DNA of 58,559 nucleotides from an uncultured Ruminiclostridium sp. Its GTDB lineage: Bacteria > Bacillota > Clostridia > Oscillospirales > Ruminococcaceae. The stretch spans positions 1 through 58,559 of the forward strand of contig CANRFO010000016.1 in assembly GCA_947629925.1 (NCBI GenBank). Reading direction: 5' to 3'. Both the position numbers and the translations under genes were made by a program. Positions 26,214 to 35,040 of the stretch are shown one piece after another (position 1 is the first letter of the stretch; each line of letters opens with the position of its first letter). The notes under the pieces are model-generated. The model did no database searches and had not been told where the DNA came from. It was given only the letters and a program-made list of their open reading frames with translations.

Positions 26214-26746
26214 TTTAATTTTCCTCCATATTGTAAACGTTGTAGGCATTATAGACATATATTTTAAAAAAACCGACTATAACTGTCCCGCATATCAATA
26301 TACCATGTTGAATTTTATTTGTCAATGGGTATTTGTACGTTTTATAGGACAGTGTGGCAGTCCGCTTAATTTACATATGATTTTTCCCGCAAAAAAGATG
26401 AAGTAAAGTCATAAAACCTTTTTCTGTTTGCAAAAATCCCTGCTTTTAAAGTGAGCTATCCACAAAAAATTTTTCACCCAAATGTTTAAGGCAATCGTCG
26501 GCTGATGTAAAAAAGAAAAGAGCAGTATCGCTTAATTGCGGTAACTGCTCTTTATTTATGTATAAACAAATTGTTGTTTTATTCAGATTATGATATAACC
26601 GCTTCTTTTCCATAAGAAACAGCACATTTTACAACTGCATTTTTAAATACAGATCCAACTTCTGTGAAAGTGCGTCACAAAAAGATCAAAGCAAAAATCT
26701 GTCATTGCCAAAACTTTTCGGCGGTAAAACTATGACAGATACCCAC
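26214..26746. other. Gene-free intergenic stretch with one hairpin and a 17-bp repeat
   Basis: No plausible gene on either strand. It contains the repeat GTTTAAGGCAATCGTCG at 26484-26500, which recurs at 32150-32166, and a hairpin with arms AAAGAGCAGT (26517-26526) and ACTGCTCTTT (26544-26553) that may be a terminator. The rest is AT-rich and shows nothing recognisable. Confidence 0.5.
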
Positions 26747-26789
26747 TTGAAAAAACACAGCTTTTGTGATATAGTATAAAAACTATATC
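26747..26789 (+). promoter_or_regulatory. Promoter with overlapping operator-like palindrome, sigma-factor operon
   Basis: TTGAAA (26747-26752), 17-bp spacer, TATAGT (26770-26775). A perfect inverted repeat, GATATAGT (26768-26775) and ACTATATC (26782-26789), covers the -10 box and the expected start site. This is the place where a repressor would block the promoter. It precedes the sigma-factor gene by 20 bp. Confidence 0.6.
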
Positions 26790-26809
26790 AGCACAAAGGC
26801 GGTGAAGCT

Positions 26810-27343
26810 GTGATTTGTTTTGTAATAGAGGACGCAGAGCAGGCGAATGCGCTTGAGCGTATCTACCGCGCCAATGCGAACAGGTTTTATAATATTGCGT
26901 TTTCCCATCTTCACAACATGCATGACGCGGAGGACGCAGTGCAGGAGGCGTTTCTCCGCATAGCTGAAAATCCTGAAAATCTGTTCGCCGTCCCTGATGA
27001 TAAAAAGGTCTCATACATAAATGTCATAATAAGAAATATTGCCTTTGATATGCGAAAAGAGAAAAATAAAGCCAATGAGACCGAGCTTGACGAGGAGCAT
27101 TTTCAGAATGCGGTAACGGAAACTCCCGAAGAGATCGTTGTAAGCGACGAAGAGGCGGAAGCGCTTATAGATTTTATCCTTTCAATGCCCCCTGCAAAGC
27201 GGGACGCTATGTTCCTGAAGGTAAGCTGCGGATATTCAAATCCACAGACCGCCCGCGCACTGGGCATTTCGGAAGAAGCTGTGAGAAAGCGCATATCCGA
27301 CGCTTACAAACTGATAAAAAAGTTTATTGACAGCCGTCGGTAA
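26810..27343 (+). CDS. ECF-like RNA polymerase sigma factor
   Basis: 177 aa, GTG start at 26810 behind AAAGGCGG. The sigma-70 region 2 (RFYNIAFSHLHNMHDAEDAVQEAFLRIAENP, residues 23-55) and region 4 with a helix-turn-helix (MPPAKRDAMFLKVSCGYSNPQTARALGISEEAVRKRIS, residues 128-165) are both present, with no region 3, as in ECF sigma factors. It ends 17 bp before the DUF4367 membrane gene, the expected place for an anti-sigma factor, and heads an operon with a lipoprotein and an ABC exporter. A paralogue lies at 50205-50747 in the mobile element. Confidence 0.87.
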   Translation: MICFVIEDAEQANALERIYRANANRFYNIAFSHLHNMHDAEDAVQEAFLRIAENPENLFAVPDDKKVSYINVIIRNIAFDMRKEKNKANETELDEEHFQNAVTETPEEIVVSDEEAEALIDFILSMPPAKRDAMFLKVSCGYSNPQTARALGISEEAVRKRISDAYKLIKKFIDSRR

Positions 27344-27360
27344 GACAAGGAGAAAATAAA

Positions 27361-28044
27361 ATGAAAGATAATTCCATCAAAGATATATTTGACGAGGCGT
27401 ACAAGCGGGAGCTGTCAGGCTCTGACAATTCGCCTGAGCATAAATTTTCCTTCAGCCATAAGCGAAAAATGAAAAAAATATTCAGGCTGTACGATAAAAA
27501 TACGGCGGTCCAGCCTGATACTGCCGCTCATAAGTCGGCAAAGCGGCTGACGGTGGCTGTTGTACTTATAATTGTTCTGCTGGCGCTGTCGGCGGTGTCC
27601 GTCATCGCCGTATACAGCGCTGTTCACAAGCAGCACAGCGATCATTACGATATGCTTGTGATTGACCGCAAAAGCGGACAGGACACGATAAAATATGTTT
27701 ACGAGCTGGAAGATCATACCGTGGACTTTCGCAGCATTGATAAGGACAACTGCTTTACCGTTTACAAAACCGATCTCGGGGAAACCGTCCTGCTTGAGCA
27801 AACGGTGAAAATCAATTATACAAATCACAACGACAATGAAAACGGCGCGTACAGCACAGTCTATATCGGCGATATTCCTGCGGTTTATATAAGCTCCGAT
27901 GATGATTTCGGGACGCTGTTGTGGGACAACGGGGACTATGTTATGGAAATAACGGGACATATGACCAAAAACGAACTGATAAATTCGGCAAAATCACTGA
28001 AAATATCGGAAATTGAAAATAACTCCTCACAAAATCAGGCATAA
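27361..28044 (+). CDS. DUF4367 membrane protein, probable anti-sigma factor
   Basis: 227 aa. The cytoplasmic N-terminus (about 60 residues, with FSFSHKRKMKKIFRLYDK) is followed by one transmembrane helix (about residues 60-82, VAVVLIIVLLALSAVSVIAV) and an extracellular domain whose end (DDDFGTLLWDNGDYVMEITGHMTKNELINSAKSLKI) is the DUF4367 signature. The topology and its place right after the sigma gene point to a membrane-bound partner holding the sigma factor. The element-borne protein at 50740-51450 has the same layout (LFALYEKK, VVIWDNGDYILEIIG). Confidence 0.75.
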   Translation: MKDNSIKDIFDEAYKRELSGSDNSPEHKFSFSHKRKMKKIFRLYDKNTAVQPDTAAHKSAKRLTVAVVLIIVLLALSAVSVIAVYSAVHKQHSDHYDMLVIDRKSGQDTIKYVYELEDHTVDFRSIDKDNCFTVYKTDLGETVLLEQTVKINYTNHNDNENGAYSTVYIGDIPAVYISSDDDFGTLLWDNGDYVMEITGHMTKNELINSAKSLKISEIENNSSQNQA

Positions 28045-28094
28045 AGCAGAAGTATAGGGTAGATGTTCATTATTTACGAAAATGGAGAATACCT

Positions 28095-29300
28095 ATGAAA
28101 AAATTTTCAGCACATTTGTCACTTCTGCTTGCGATAACACTTTCCACGTCAGCGGTCTTATGCGGCTGTACGGCGGATAACGGCTCAGTCGAAAACCTTG
28201 AGCTGAGCGATACAAAGATGTATGTCAACGAGCCTATGTCAAAAAAATGGCAGAGATTCGGCTGGGACGACCCTCTTTTATCTGCGGAAAGCCTTGAGTT
28301 AATGCGCAGCGCTGCCGCCGATTACGGCGATCATACAATATCAGAGGATAAGGTCGTATATCGGGTGTTTTATGACGATGACGGCAATGGTTTTTATGAC
28401 GATCGGGCGGAAGATGTAAACTATGGCGAAATGGAGGAGGGCGATTTCAAATCAGCCGCCTACATAAGATATCTTGGCGACGATATTTATATTGATCTTA
28501 ACACCGCAGGCAGGATAGAGCTTTACAACAAGCAGGCGGTGAGGGACATACTGGGGATAGATTTTGACCTGACATGGAGCTGGCGGCCTTATATCGGCGA
28601 CGACAAGGGACAGGTCCTGAAAGAGTACGACCTCCCTCAGGACGGGGAAATAGCCGACGCCTATACTTTAAACGGAGAAAATGTAACGGTAAGCGACGCC
28701 CTTTCCTTTGCTTCGGATTATCTAAACAGCGGAAAATATCCTCACATTATCTCTCCCCTTTTCACATATTCTCCGTTCGGAGCCACTGTATACCGCTTTT
28801 CAAACGGAAACTGTGCCTATGTATTTACCTTCCGACTGAATTATAACGGAGTGCCCATGAATTATATCCAACCGTCAGGCGAAGAGAGCGGCGATCCCTT
28901 TGACATTTTCGGCAATGTCCTGAGCCTTGCGATGTTCACAAAAAATTCTGTGGACTGGATCTGGACTCCTTCACTGAGCGGCGTGAGGGGCAATGCCTTT
29001 GCTTTTGCCGAGGAATGTGAGATCAAAGCGGATTACGAAAAAGCCTACGGGCTGGTTTCTGAAACGCTGAGCCGTGAGCATACGTTTAAGGTAAAGCGCA
29101 CGGAGCTTTTATACTGCACACGTCAGGTGACGGACAACAAAGCCTTGCAGACAGGCGGGAACGTTACGGAGCCGATGTGGGAATTTACCATCACCGACAC
29201 GGGGCTTCAGGATTACAGCTATATCTATGTTTATGTTAATGCGTCGACTGAGGAGGTAAGCGTAGGCTATGGCACAGGGCAGGGCTATACATATCCGTAA
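28095..29300 (+). CDS. Lipoprotein of the sigma-factor/ABC operon
   Basis: 401 aa with a lipoprotein signal peptide ending at AVLCGC (about residue 25), so exposed on the outer face of the membrane. No named domain was recognised. The chain is acidic, with many Asp/Tyr, and the C-terminal half (NVTEPMWEFTITDTGLQDYSYIYVYVNASTEEVSVG) resembles PepSY-like or DUF-type beta domains. It overlaps the first permease gene by 32 bp in another frame and follows the anti-sigma gene by 50 bp, so it is part of the same transcript and probably a sensor or accessory protein of the exporter. Confidence 0.7.
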   Translation: MKKFSAHLSLLLAITLSTSAVLCGCTADNGSVENLELSDTKMYVNEPMSKKWQRFGWDDPLLSAESLELMRSAAADYGDHTISEDKVVYRVFYDDDGNGFYDDRAEDVNYGEMEEGDFKSAAYIRYLGDDIYIDLNTAGRIELYNKQAVRDILGIDFDLTWSWRPYIGDDKGQVLKEYDLPQDGEIADAYTLNGENVTVSDALSFASDYLNSGKYPHIISPLFTYSPFGATVYRFSNGNCAYVFTFRLNYNGVPMNYIQPSGEESGDPFDIFGNVLSLAMFTKNSVDWIWTPSLSGVRGNAFAFAEECEIKADYEKAYGLVSETLSREHTFKVKRTELLYCTRQVTDNKALQTGGNVTEPMWEFTITDTGLQDYSYIYVYVNASTEEVSVGYGTGQGYTYP

Positions 29301-30180
29301 TTCCGTCGGGTATTTCGGCGTCCTTTGCAGGGAGTACCTGACCTCTGCGGCATTTTATCTTGCGGTCCTGCTGTTTTTGCTGATATGCTTTTTCGGAATA
29401 TCGGCTGATGTTGACGGAGCGGAGCGCTCGGCGTATGAGCTTTTCACCGACAGCAAGGTTTATATGAAAGCCTGCAAAAGCGTGATGAACAGCTCATATC
29501 TCCTGCTGCTGCAATATGATTCGATGCCATGGTTTTCAGTAGTGATGCCTGTGGTGGCGGCGTTTCCCGCTCTTGCGGTCTTTACCCGACATTACGGAGA
29601 TTTTCGCATTTTTGTACTTTCCCGCGTAAGCAAGAGGGGATATTCCTTCAGCTTGTTCCTTTCCTCATTTCTCAGCGGATTTTTTATTGCATTGTTGGGA
29701 ATATCGGTTTATGCCGCTGTGATATACCTGCGTTTTCCGACGGTGGATTCTTTCGGCGACGAAAATATTCTGTCCATATACGGAGCTGCCCCGTGGGAAC
29801 GGTTCGTTCCTTTTTTTAAAAGAGCGGTCAACTGCTGCGTTATGTGTGGCGTGTTCCCCTTGCTCACGGTGCTGATATGCGCTGTCGCCCGCGACAGGTT
29901 TTTGTCTCTGACGCTGCCGATGATGATACAATACCTTTCTGTCAAATTAAATCTTTTGTATTCCTTATGGCTTTTTTCCGACGAAGCCTTTTACAGCAGC
30001 GGCTTTTTCCGCTTTGTGCAGCTTTTGTTCCCCTCAAACTGTATGTCTTACGGCTCTCTGCTGGAAAACGGTCTCGGTCTGCCTTTCGTCTGCTTTTTTA
30101 TTATGGCGGGAGCAATAATAGCCGTGCTGTATGCCGCTTTTTCCCGTATCGTCCGCCTTTCGGCAGGAGGTAAGCTATGA
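29269..30180 (+). CDS. ABC transporter permease (ABC-2-like)
   Basis: 303 aa with about six hydrophobic segments (for example AAFYLAVLLFLLICFFG, VVMPVVAAFPALAVFT, GFFIALLGISVYAAVIY, VCFFIMAGAIIAVLYAA). Its start lies 32 bp inside the lipoprotein gene and its end overlaps the next permease by 4 bp (ATGA), so translation is coupled. Together with the second permease and the ATPase it makes a typical two-permease peptide or lipid exporter of the bacteriocin-resistance type. No conserved substrate motif is visible. Confidence 0.75.
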   Translation: MAQGRAIHIRNSVGYFGVLCREYLTSAAFYLAVLLFLLICFFGISADVDGAERSAYELFTDSKVYMKACKSVMNSSYLLLLQYDSMPWFSVVMPVVAAFPALAVFTRHYGDFRIFVLSRVSKRGYSFSLFLSSFLSGFFIALLGISVYAAVIYLRFPTVDSFGDENILSIYGAAPWERFVPFFKRAVNCCVMCGVFPLLTVLICAVARDRFLSLTLPMMIQYLSVKLNLLYSLWLFSDEAFYSSGFFRFVQLLFPSNCMSYGSLLENGLGLPFVCFFIMAGAIIAVLYAAFSRIVRLSAGGKL

Positions 30181-31016
30181 AAAGCAGCTTTTATATACTG
30201 AGGACTGAAGCGATACAGACGCTCCGCCAAACAAAAACGCTTATGCTGCTGTTTTTTATCACTTTTTTGTATGAGAGCATACTGTCTCCTATGTCCGCTC
30301 TGTGCGAAGAAACGCAGCTTTCAGTGCAGACCTTTGAGCCGTTTATCCTTATCTGTAACGGCAGCGCCAATATGATCCTGATACCTCTTGTATATATTTT
30401 TCTGATAAGCGGTTTCCCCTGCTGTAGCGGAGGATATTTTCAAATGATAAGGACAGGCAGGAAGCGGTGGCTTTTGGGAGAGATAATGTTTGTGATCTTT
30501 TCCGCATTTGTTATGCTGCTGCTGATATTCGCGGGGAGCGCGGCTTTTACAGCGAAAGATCAAGAGCCTTCAAACGTCTGGAGCCCGTTTATGACCGTGA
30601 TGAGAGAAAATTTTCCTTTGCTTTATGCGGACAATCATCTGCTTTTTCTTGATACCGCAACAGTTGCTCACGGCACGCCTTTAAGCGTATTTCTATATAC
30701 TTTTCTCACCATGTGGATATATCTTGTGATAACAGGTCTGCTTATTTTGCTCGGCACGGTGATCGGCAAGCGTATCCCGACAGTGACGGCAGCCGCCGCA
30801 CTGTCCGTAACAGGCGGAGCGGTTGTTCGCTTTGGCGGGGCGTCGTGGCTTTTTCCTATAATACACACTCAGTTCGGAATGCATTATGATTCCCTGCTTT
30901 CAACGGTTTATTTCCCGCTGTGGGGCTCGCTGATATATCTCCTGCTTCTGGCAGCCGTTCTTGCGGCGCTGTGCAGGCATTTTCTGGACAGAACAGTCAT
31001 AGGAGGAGCATTATGA
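30177..31016 (+). CDS. Second ABC transporter permease
   Basis: 279 aa with about six transmembrane segments (LMLLFFITFLYESIL, ILIPLVYIFLISGFPCC, VIFSAFVMLLLIFAGSAAF, MWIYLVITGLLILLGTVIG, LIYLLLLAAVLAAL). The start overlaps the first permease and the end overlaps the ATPase (ATGA at 31013-31016). Divergent from the first permease, so the membrane part of the transporter is a heterodimer. Confidence 0.75.
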   Translation: MKSSFYILRTEAIQTLRQTKTLMLLFFITFLYESILSPMSALCEETQLSVQTFEPFILICNGSANMILIPLVYIFLISGFPCCSGGYFQMIRTGRKRWLLGEIMFVIFSAFVMLLLIFAGSAAFTAKDQEPSNVWSPFMTVMRENFPLLYADNHLLFLDTATVAHGTPLSVFLYTFLTMWIYLVITGLLILLGTVIGKRIPTVTAAAALSVTGGAVVRFGGASWLFPIIHTQFGMHYDSLLSTVYFPLWGSLIYLLLLAAVLAALCRHFLDRTVIGGAL

Positions 31017-31645
31017 TAAATGTACAGGAATTATCATTGACGCTGAACAAAACCGAGATACTTAAAAATATAACCGTGGATTTTGCGAAAGGCAAGATCC
31101 ACGGTCTTATCGGCAGGAACGGATCAGGCAAAACAATGCTGATGAAGTGTATCTGCGGCTTTGTGAAGCCCACGAGCGGTGAAATAACTGTTGACGGAAA
31201 ACGAATAGGAAAGGACATTGATTTCCCTAAAAACACGGGAATTATTATTGAAACTCCCGGCTTTATCCCATATTATTCGGGATATAAAAATCTGAAATTG
31301 CTGGCAGATTTGAGTGGAAAAATAACCAAGGACGTTATTAGAAAAACAATGGAGCAGGTCGGTCTTGAGCCCAATCTGAAACGGCACGTTCGCAAGTATT
31401 CGCTTGGTATGCGGCAAAGGCTCGGACTTGCGCAAGCCATAATGGAAGATCCCGATTTGCTTATACTCGATGAGCCGATGAACGGGCTTGACAAGGACGG
31501 AGTCAAGGATATGAGAAAATATCTTCTTGATTTGAAGGAGCAGGGGAAGACTATCATTATAGCTTCACACTCTGCTGAAGATATTGACGTGCTTTGCGAT
31601 ACTGTTTGCGAGATGGATAAGGGTGTGTTGACGGTTTTGAGATAA
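31013..31645 (+). CDS. ABC transporter ATP-binding protein
   Basis: 210 aa from the ATG at 31013, which overlaps the permease stop and has AGGAGGAG upstream. All ATPase motifs are present: Walker A GRNGSGKT (about residue 37), signature YSLGMRQRLGLAQA, Walker B LLILDEPMNGLD, and the H-loop IIIASHS. The length is short but complete, as in ATPases of the bacitracin/gallidermin-resistance type (BcrA-like). It ends the operon that began with the sigma factor at 26810. Confidence 0.9.
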   Translation: MINVQELSLTLNKTEILKNITVDFAKGKIHGLIGRNGSGKTMLMKCICGFVKPTSGEITVDGKRIGKDIDFPKNTGIIIETPGFIPYYSGYKNLKLLADLSGKITKDVIRKTMEQVGLEPNLKRHVRKYSLGMRQRLGLAQAIMEDPDLLILDEPMNGLDKDGVKDMRKYLLDLKEQGKTIIIASHSAEDIDVLCDTVCEMDKGVLTVLR

Positions 31646-32192
31646 GCAGTGAGAAGTTTACAAATTTATCAAGGCAGTATTGCATAAATAAAGGGTCTGA
31701 GATTTGTTCTGCAAACGAAGTTTGAAAATCAGGTCAGGGTTCCTGATTTTACAAACGGGCGTTTGTCTGCTCTTTGATTTTCACAAAAAATCAAGAGCGG
31801 ACAGACAAAGGCTATGCTTGCTGTCAACCACCCGCGCCTCAGTGCTTGAATAATTTTTTAAAGACTGTTTTTAAGAGCAGTCTTTTTCTATGTTCAGGTA
31901 TTTTTCATAGGCGAAGGTTTAATTAAGTTTTTCAAAAACGCTTTTCGTTTATTTGATTGTTTTCCATTGGCAAATGTTGAATAAAATTTGCTTAACAAGA
32001 AATTTAAAATTTTTTTAATCTGAGGTTTGCCACTCACCCATTTTTCGGCTTTAAAAGTAAAAGGACAACTTTTCTCTCAAGTTCATTAAAGCTTTTGAAA
32101 AAAACCGCAAAGAAAGAAGGATATTCACAAAGAAGGTTTCACCTCAAAGGTTTAAGGCAATCGTCGAAAAAAGAAAAGCGTTTTTCAGCGGT
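31646..32192. other. Gene-free stretch with hairpins, including an operon terminator
   Basis: Three hairpins: AAATCAGG/CCTGATTT (31726-31733 and 31742-31749), a long imperfect one spanning 31761-31811 (TTTGATTTT / AAAATCAA core), and AAAGACTG/CAGTCTTT (31860-31867 and 31878-31885) followed by TTCT, the best candidate terminator for the ABC operon. The repeat GTTTAAGGCAATCGTCG at 32150-32166 also occurs at 26484. No gene is visible. Confidence 0.5.
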
Positions 32193-32279
32193 TCATTTTA
32201 TTAGCTGTTGCCTATTTCTGCACTTAAGACAAATCGTCACATTTTTGAAAAGTTGTTCCACGCAGCTTTTACAGGTCAT
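32193..32279 (-). pseudogene. Truncated copy of a zinc-ribbon N-terminus
   Basis: 28 codons (MTCKSCVEQLFKNVTICLKCRNRQ...) match the start of the larger gene at 33274 (MTCKNCGEQLPENVTLCPKCGTDN). The CxxC pairs survive but the glycine positions and all later domains are lost. A ribosome site CTAGGAG is still present. It is a duplicate remnant immediately downstream of the decayed gene. Confidence 0.55.
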
Positions 32280-32307
32280 TTTTGTTTCTCCTAGGAGTTT
32301 TTATGAG

Positions 32308-33274
32308 TCAATATAACAATTGATTTTCTAACCATGATATATCTTCTTCACTTATTTGATTGCCCCACAAATCCAAACTAGCCAAATTGTAAGATTAGCA
32401 AGCGGAGTTATACGCTGATTTGATTGTCAATCAAATTCAAATCTGTCAAATTTATAAGGTCAGCAAGTGAAGATATATTGGATATATCAGCATAATTGAT
32501 CTTTAATTTTTGCAAATTAGTTAGCTTAGAAATATATTTTAAGTCATCGTCAGACAAACTACTTGTCAGATATATAACATTATCAAAATTGCTTTCGTAC
32601 TCTGAAATAGCTTCTTCCGATAAATATTCTTTTCCATATATATATCATTATTTGTTATATATAAAAAGGCTCTTTGTTGTTGCAATATTGACCTCTGTTC
32701 CCGCGATCGTCACCGAACCCATTGAACCATACACAGGCTCACTTTCCATTGTTTCACTTTCAGTAGGCTCACTCTCTGCACTTGTATCCGTAATTTCTTC
32801 CGACTTTTGCAATTCATCAAGTCTTTGCTGAATGCGTTCATCGCCTGTTTTTTCAAGTCCTTACTGCAGGATTTCAACAACCTTGTCAATGTCGCCCATT
32901 TCTTCATAAACGTCCGCAAGACCAAGGTAAGCGTCAACGTTCATCGGCTCAATTTCCAAGACTTTCTGAAACTCAATGATGGCTTGTTCGTAGTTTTGTT
33001 CATTAAGGTAGCGTTCTGCAAGCTCTATCCCGCGCGTTGTTCTGTTTGATACAGAATTGTAGTTCGTTACAGCGATCGCTGTAACACTGCTGATAATGAG
33101 CAGAACGGCTACAATAATTATGATAATTATGTTTTTCTTCGACGAAAAGCCGCGGGGGACGGATCTTTCGCCTTCTACTGCTGATATTTCAGCTGTTTCG
33201 CTGTTGTCTGTCCCGCATTTCGGGCAGAGCGTTACATTTTCGGGGAGCTGCTCCCCACAGTTTTTACAGGTCAT
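32308..33274 (-). pseudogene. Decayed zinc-ribbon / TPR / leucine-rich-repeat membrane protein
   Basis: Reading the minus strand from ATG 33274: zinc ribbon MTCKNCGEQLPENVTLCPKCG, a transmembrane helix (IIIIIIVAVLLIISSVTAIAV) and TPR-like repeats (YLNEQNYEQAIIEFQKVLEIEP..AYLGLADVYEEMGD), interrupted by TAA at codon 138. The same frame continues with GLEKTGDERIQQRLDELQKSEEIT and a Glu/Ser/Thr linker, then stops again. After frameshifts an LRR domain follows (LTNLQKLKINYADISNISSLADLINLTDLNLIDNQIS, then LASLDLWGNQIS-like sequence) ending at 32308. One original gene of about 320 codons with at least one nonsense change and two frameshifts explains all pieces. Confidence 0.7.
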
Positions 33275-33453
33275 GATCAGAAATTCTCCTCATTGAATTT
33301 TTAGTATTTTTTCTTTGCAAGCGGTTGTGTTAAATTATCGAAACGATGACGGTAACGGCAGCGCCTGCGATACCTCCTCAATACATAAGAAATCCTGTTG
33401 TGATCTCATTATTAAAATTCTATAAAGCGCGGCAAAATGACCGTATGGTCCTC

Positions 33454-33480
33454 ATTTCAACTCACACGCCCCGTGTGGGG
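33454..33480 (-). CRISPR. Isolated partial CRISPR repeat at the left edge of the phage fragment
   Basis: 27 consecutive bases equal the first 27 (plus-strand view) of the 33-bp array repeat, ending at the GTGTGGGG core. The last six bases differ (AGTAAG instead of CGTGAC), and phage terminase coding sequence begins there. The next copy of the repeat is 4.9 kb away at 38363. Confidence 0.85.
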
Positions 33481-34470
33481 AGTAAGCAGTACCCAGTTGA
33501 CAACAGCGGCTTTGAGGACGAGGTTGACCTTGCCAAGAAGATACTGGACGGGCTGTTTGCCGACAAGCGCACCTTTGCGCTTTTGTACGAGCCTGACGAC
33601 GAAGAGGCAAAGAAGTGGAAGACATCAGACCTTGCCATATATCAGGCTAATCCCGTAGCGGTAGACAACGCCGAAATGTTTGATACCCTCAAAAAGCTCC
33701 GCGCACTGGCGGTATTGTATGAAAACAAACGGGAAAATTTCCTTTGTAAGCACCTGAATATCAAATACAAGGGCCTTGGCGTTGAGGGATACGTTGACGT
33801 GATGAAGGTTCGGGAGTGCAGGAGAGACAAGGACACTAAGTTCTGGAACGGAAAGCAGGTATATATCGGTATCGACCTTTCGCAGACCGAGGACAATACC
33901 GCCGTGGCTATGGTATGTTATCACGAGGGAAAGATATATGCCAATGTGATGGGTTTTCTTCCCGAAGGAAACGTGGAAAGGAAAACCAACAAAGAAAACG
34001 TAAACTATCCGCAGTACATTAAGAACGGATATTGTATCGCCTGCGGCGAGGAGGTCATAGACTATCTTGCCGTTGAAAATTATGTGCTGGGGCTTGAAAA
34101 GGAATACGGCGTTGAGATAGTACAGCTCGGCTATGACCCGTACAATGCGCTCAGCTCGGTGCGGAAGTTTGAAACGGCAGAAAACGCAATAGAATGCGTA
34201 ATGATAAAACAGCACAGCAGCGTTTTGCACCCTGCTACAAAGCTGTTGAAGGAACGGATACTGAAAAAGGAATTTTATTATGACGAAAATCCGCTGCTGG
34301 AGATCAATTTTTCCAACGCCCGCTGCACCGAAGACACTAACCTGAATAAATATGTGAACAAGAAACGCTCTGCGGGCAAGGTGGATATGGTGGCGGCGCT
34401 TATAAACGCTGTTTATCTTCTCAACGAAAACGAACTGCTCAGCGAGGAAATGGACTGGGCGGCACAGTAG
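33481..34470 (+). pseudogene. Phage terminase large subunit, C-terminal (nuclease) half
   Basis: The frame is open from 33346, but authentic terminase sequence starts only after the CRISPR repeat fragment at 33480: KQYPVDNSGFEDEVDLAKKILDGLFADKRTFALLYEPDDEEAKKW, then YIGIDLSQTEDNTAVAMV (first acidic residue of the RNase H-like nuclease), and AGKVDMVAALINAVYLL near the end (last acidic residue). The N-terminal ATPase half with Walker A and B is missing. In the intact enzyme the ATPase packages DNA and the nuclease cuts concatemers. The product, fused to 45 non-phage codons that include the repeat, should be inactive. Confidence 0.85.
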
Positions 34471-34528
34471 TTCGCAAAGCGAACTATGTCAATATTGGAC
34501 ACCGCATGCAGGACGAAAGGAAATAAAA

Positions 34529-35023
34529 ATGTTTATTGAGATCGAAAGAAAATATGTGCCTTTTACTGTTGGAGAGGCGGGATTTTTCCTGCGGTTCGAC
34601 AACAGGGCACTGTTAAATATAGAAAAAGAAGGCTTTGATGTGCTGGCGTTTGACAAAGAAACGCTCACTGTCAAAGCGGCAAAGAGTTTTTTAAAACACG
34701 GACTGAGCTGCTGGGGGAAAGGCGAACACGACCTTGCCGCAGTTGCTGATAAGATAATCAAAGCCTGCGACGCTGCGCAGATACAGGGCGTTATTGCGGC
34801 GGCAATGCTGACGGCGCTCCCTGAGCCTATTATCGGCGCAAAGCCGTCAAAAGAAAAAACAGATTTTTCAAGGCTGTTTTTCTTCTTCTGCGACATTATG
34901 GGAAAGCCTGAGTCGCTTTTCTGGGAGTTGACATTAAGAGAAGTCTTGCAGAGGTGGGACGCTTACGCCATTTTCCACGGGTACAAAGAAGCGCCCGTGG
35001 AAGTACGCAGATATGATGACTAA
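34529..35023 (+). CDS. Phage tail assembly chaperone-like protein
   Basis: 164 aa, start behind GAAAGGAAAT. The beginning (EIERKYVPFTVGEAGFFLRFDNRALLNIEKEGFDVLAF) has the pattern of tail-assembly chaperones of siphophages (gpG/gp24-like), small proteins that hold the tape measure during tail assembly. The C-terminal LTLREVLQRWDAYAIFHGY segment is also typical. In ordinary phages this gene lies just before the tape-measure gene; here it lies between terminase and portal, which suggests internal deletion or rearrangement. Assignment is by pattern and moderately sure. Confidence 0.6.
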   Translation: MFIEIERKYVPFTVGEAGFFLRFDNRALLNIEKEGFDVLAFDKETLTVKAAKSFLKHGLSCWGKGEHDLAAVADKIIKACDAAQIQGVIAAAMLTALPEPIIGAKPSKEKTDFSRLFFFFCDIMGKPESLFWELTLREVLQRWDAYAIFHGYKEAPVEVRRYDD

Positions 35024-35040
35024 GGAAAGGAAAAACGGAT

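Noticed and set aside
33346-33480. N-terminal 45 codons of the terminase frame as a real protein start
   Set aside because: They include a translated CRISPR repeat fragment and non-phage flank; no Shine-Dalgarno site precedes the ATG at 33346, so the frame is open by chance.
33487-33522. Left junction as an intact repeat plus spacer matching the terminase
   Set aside because: The last six bases of the repeat already differ (AGTAAG) and read naturally as terminase codons, so the junction lies inside the repeat; a spacer-mediated crossover is possible but not proven.
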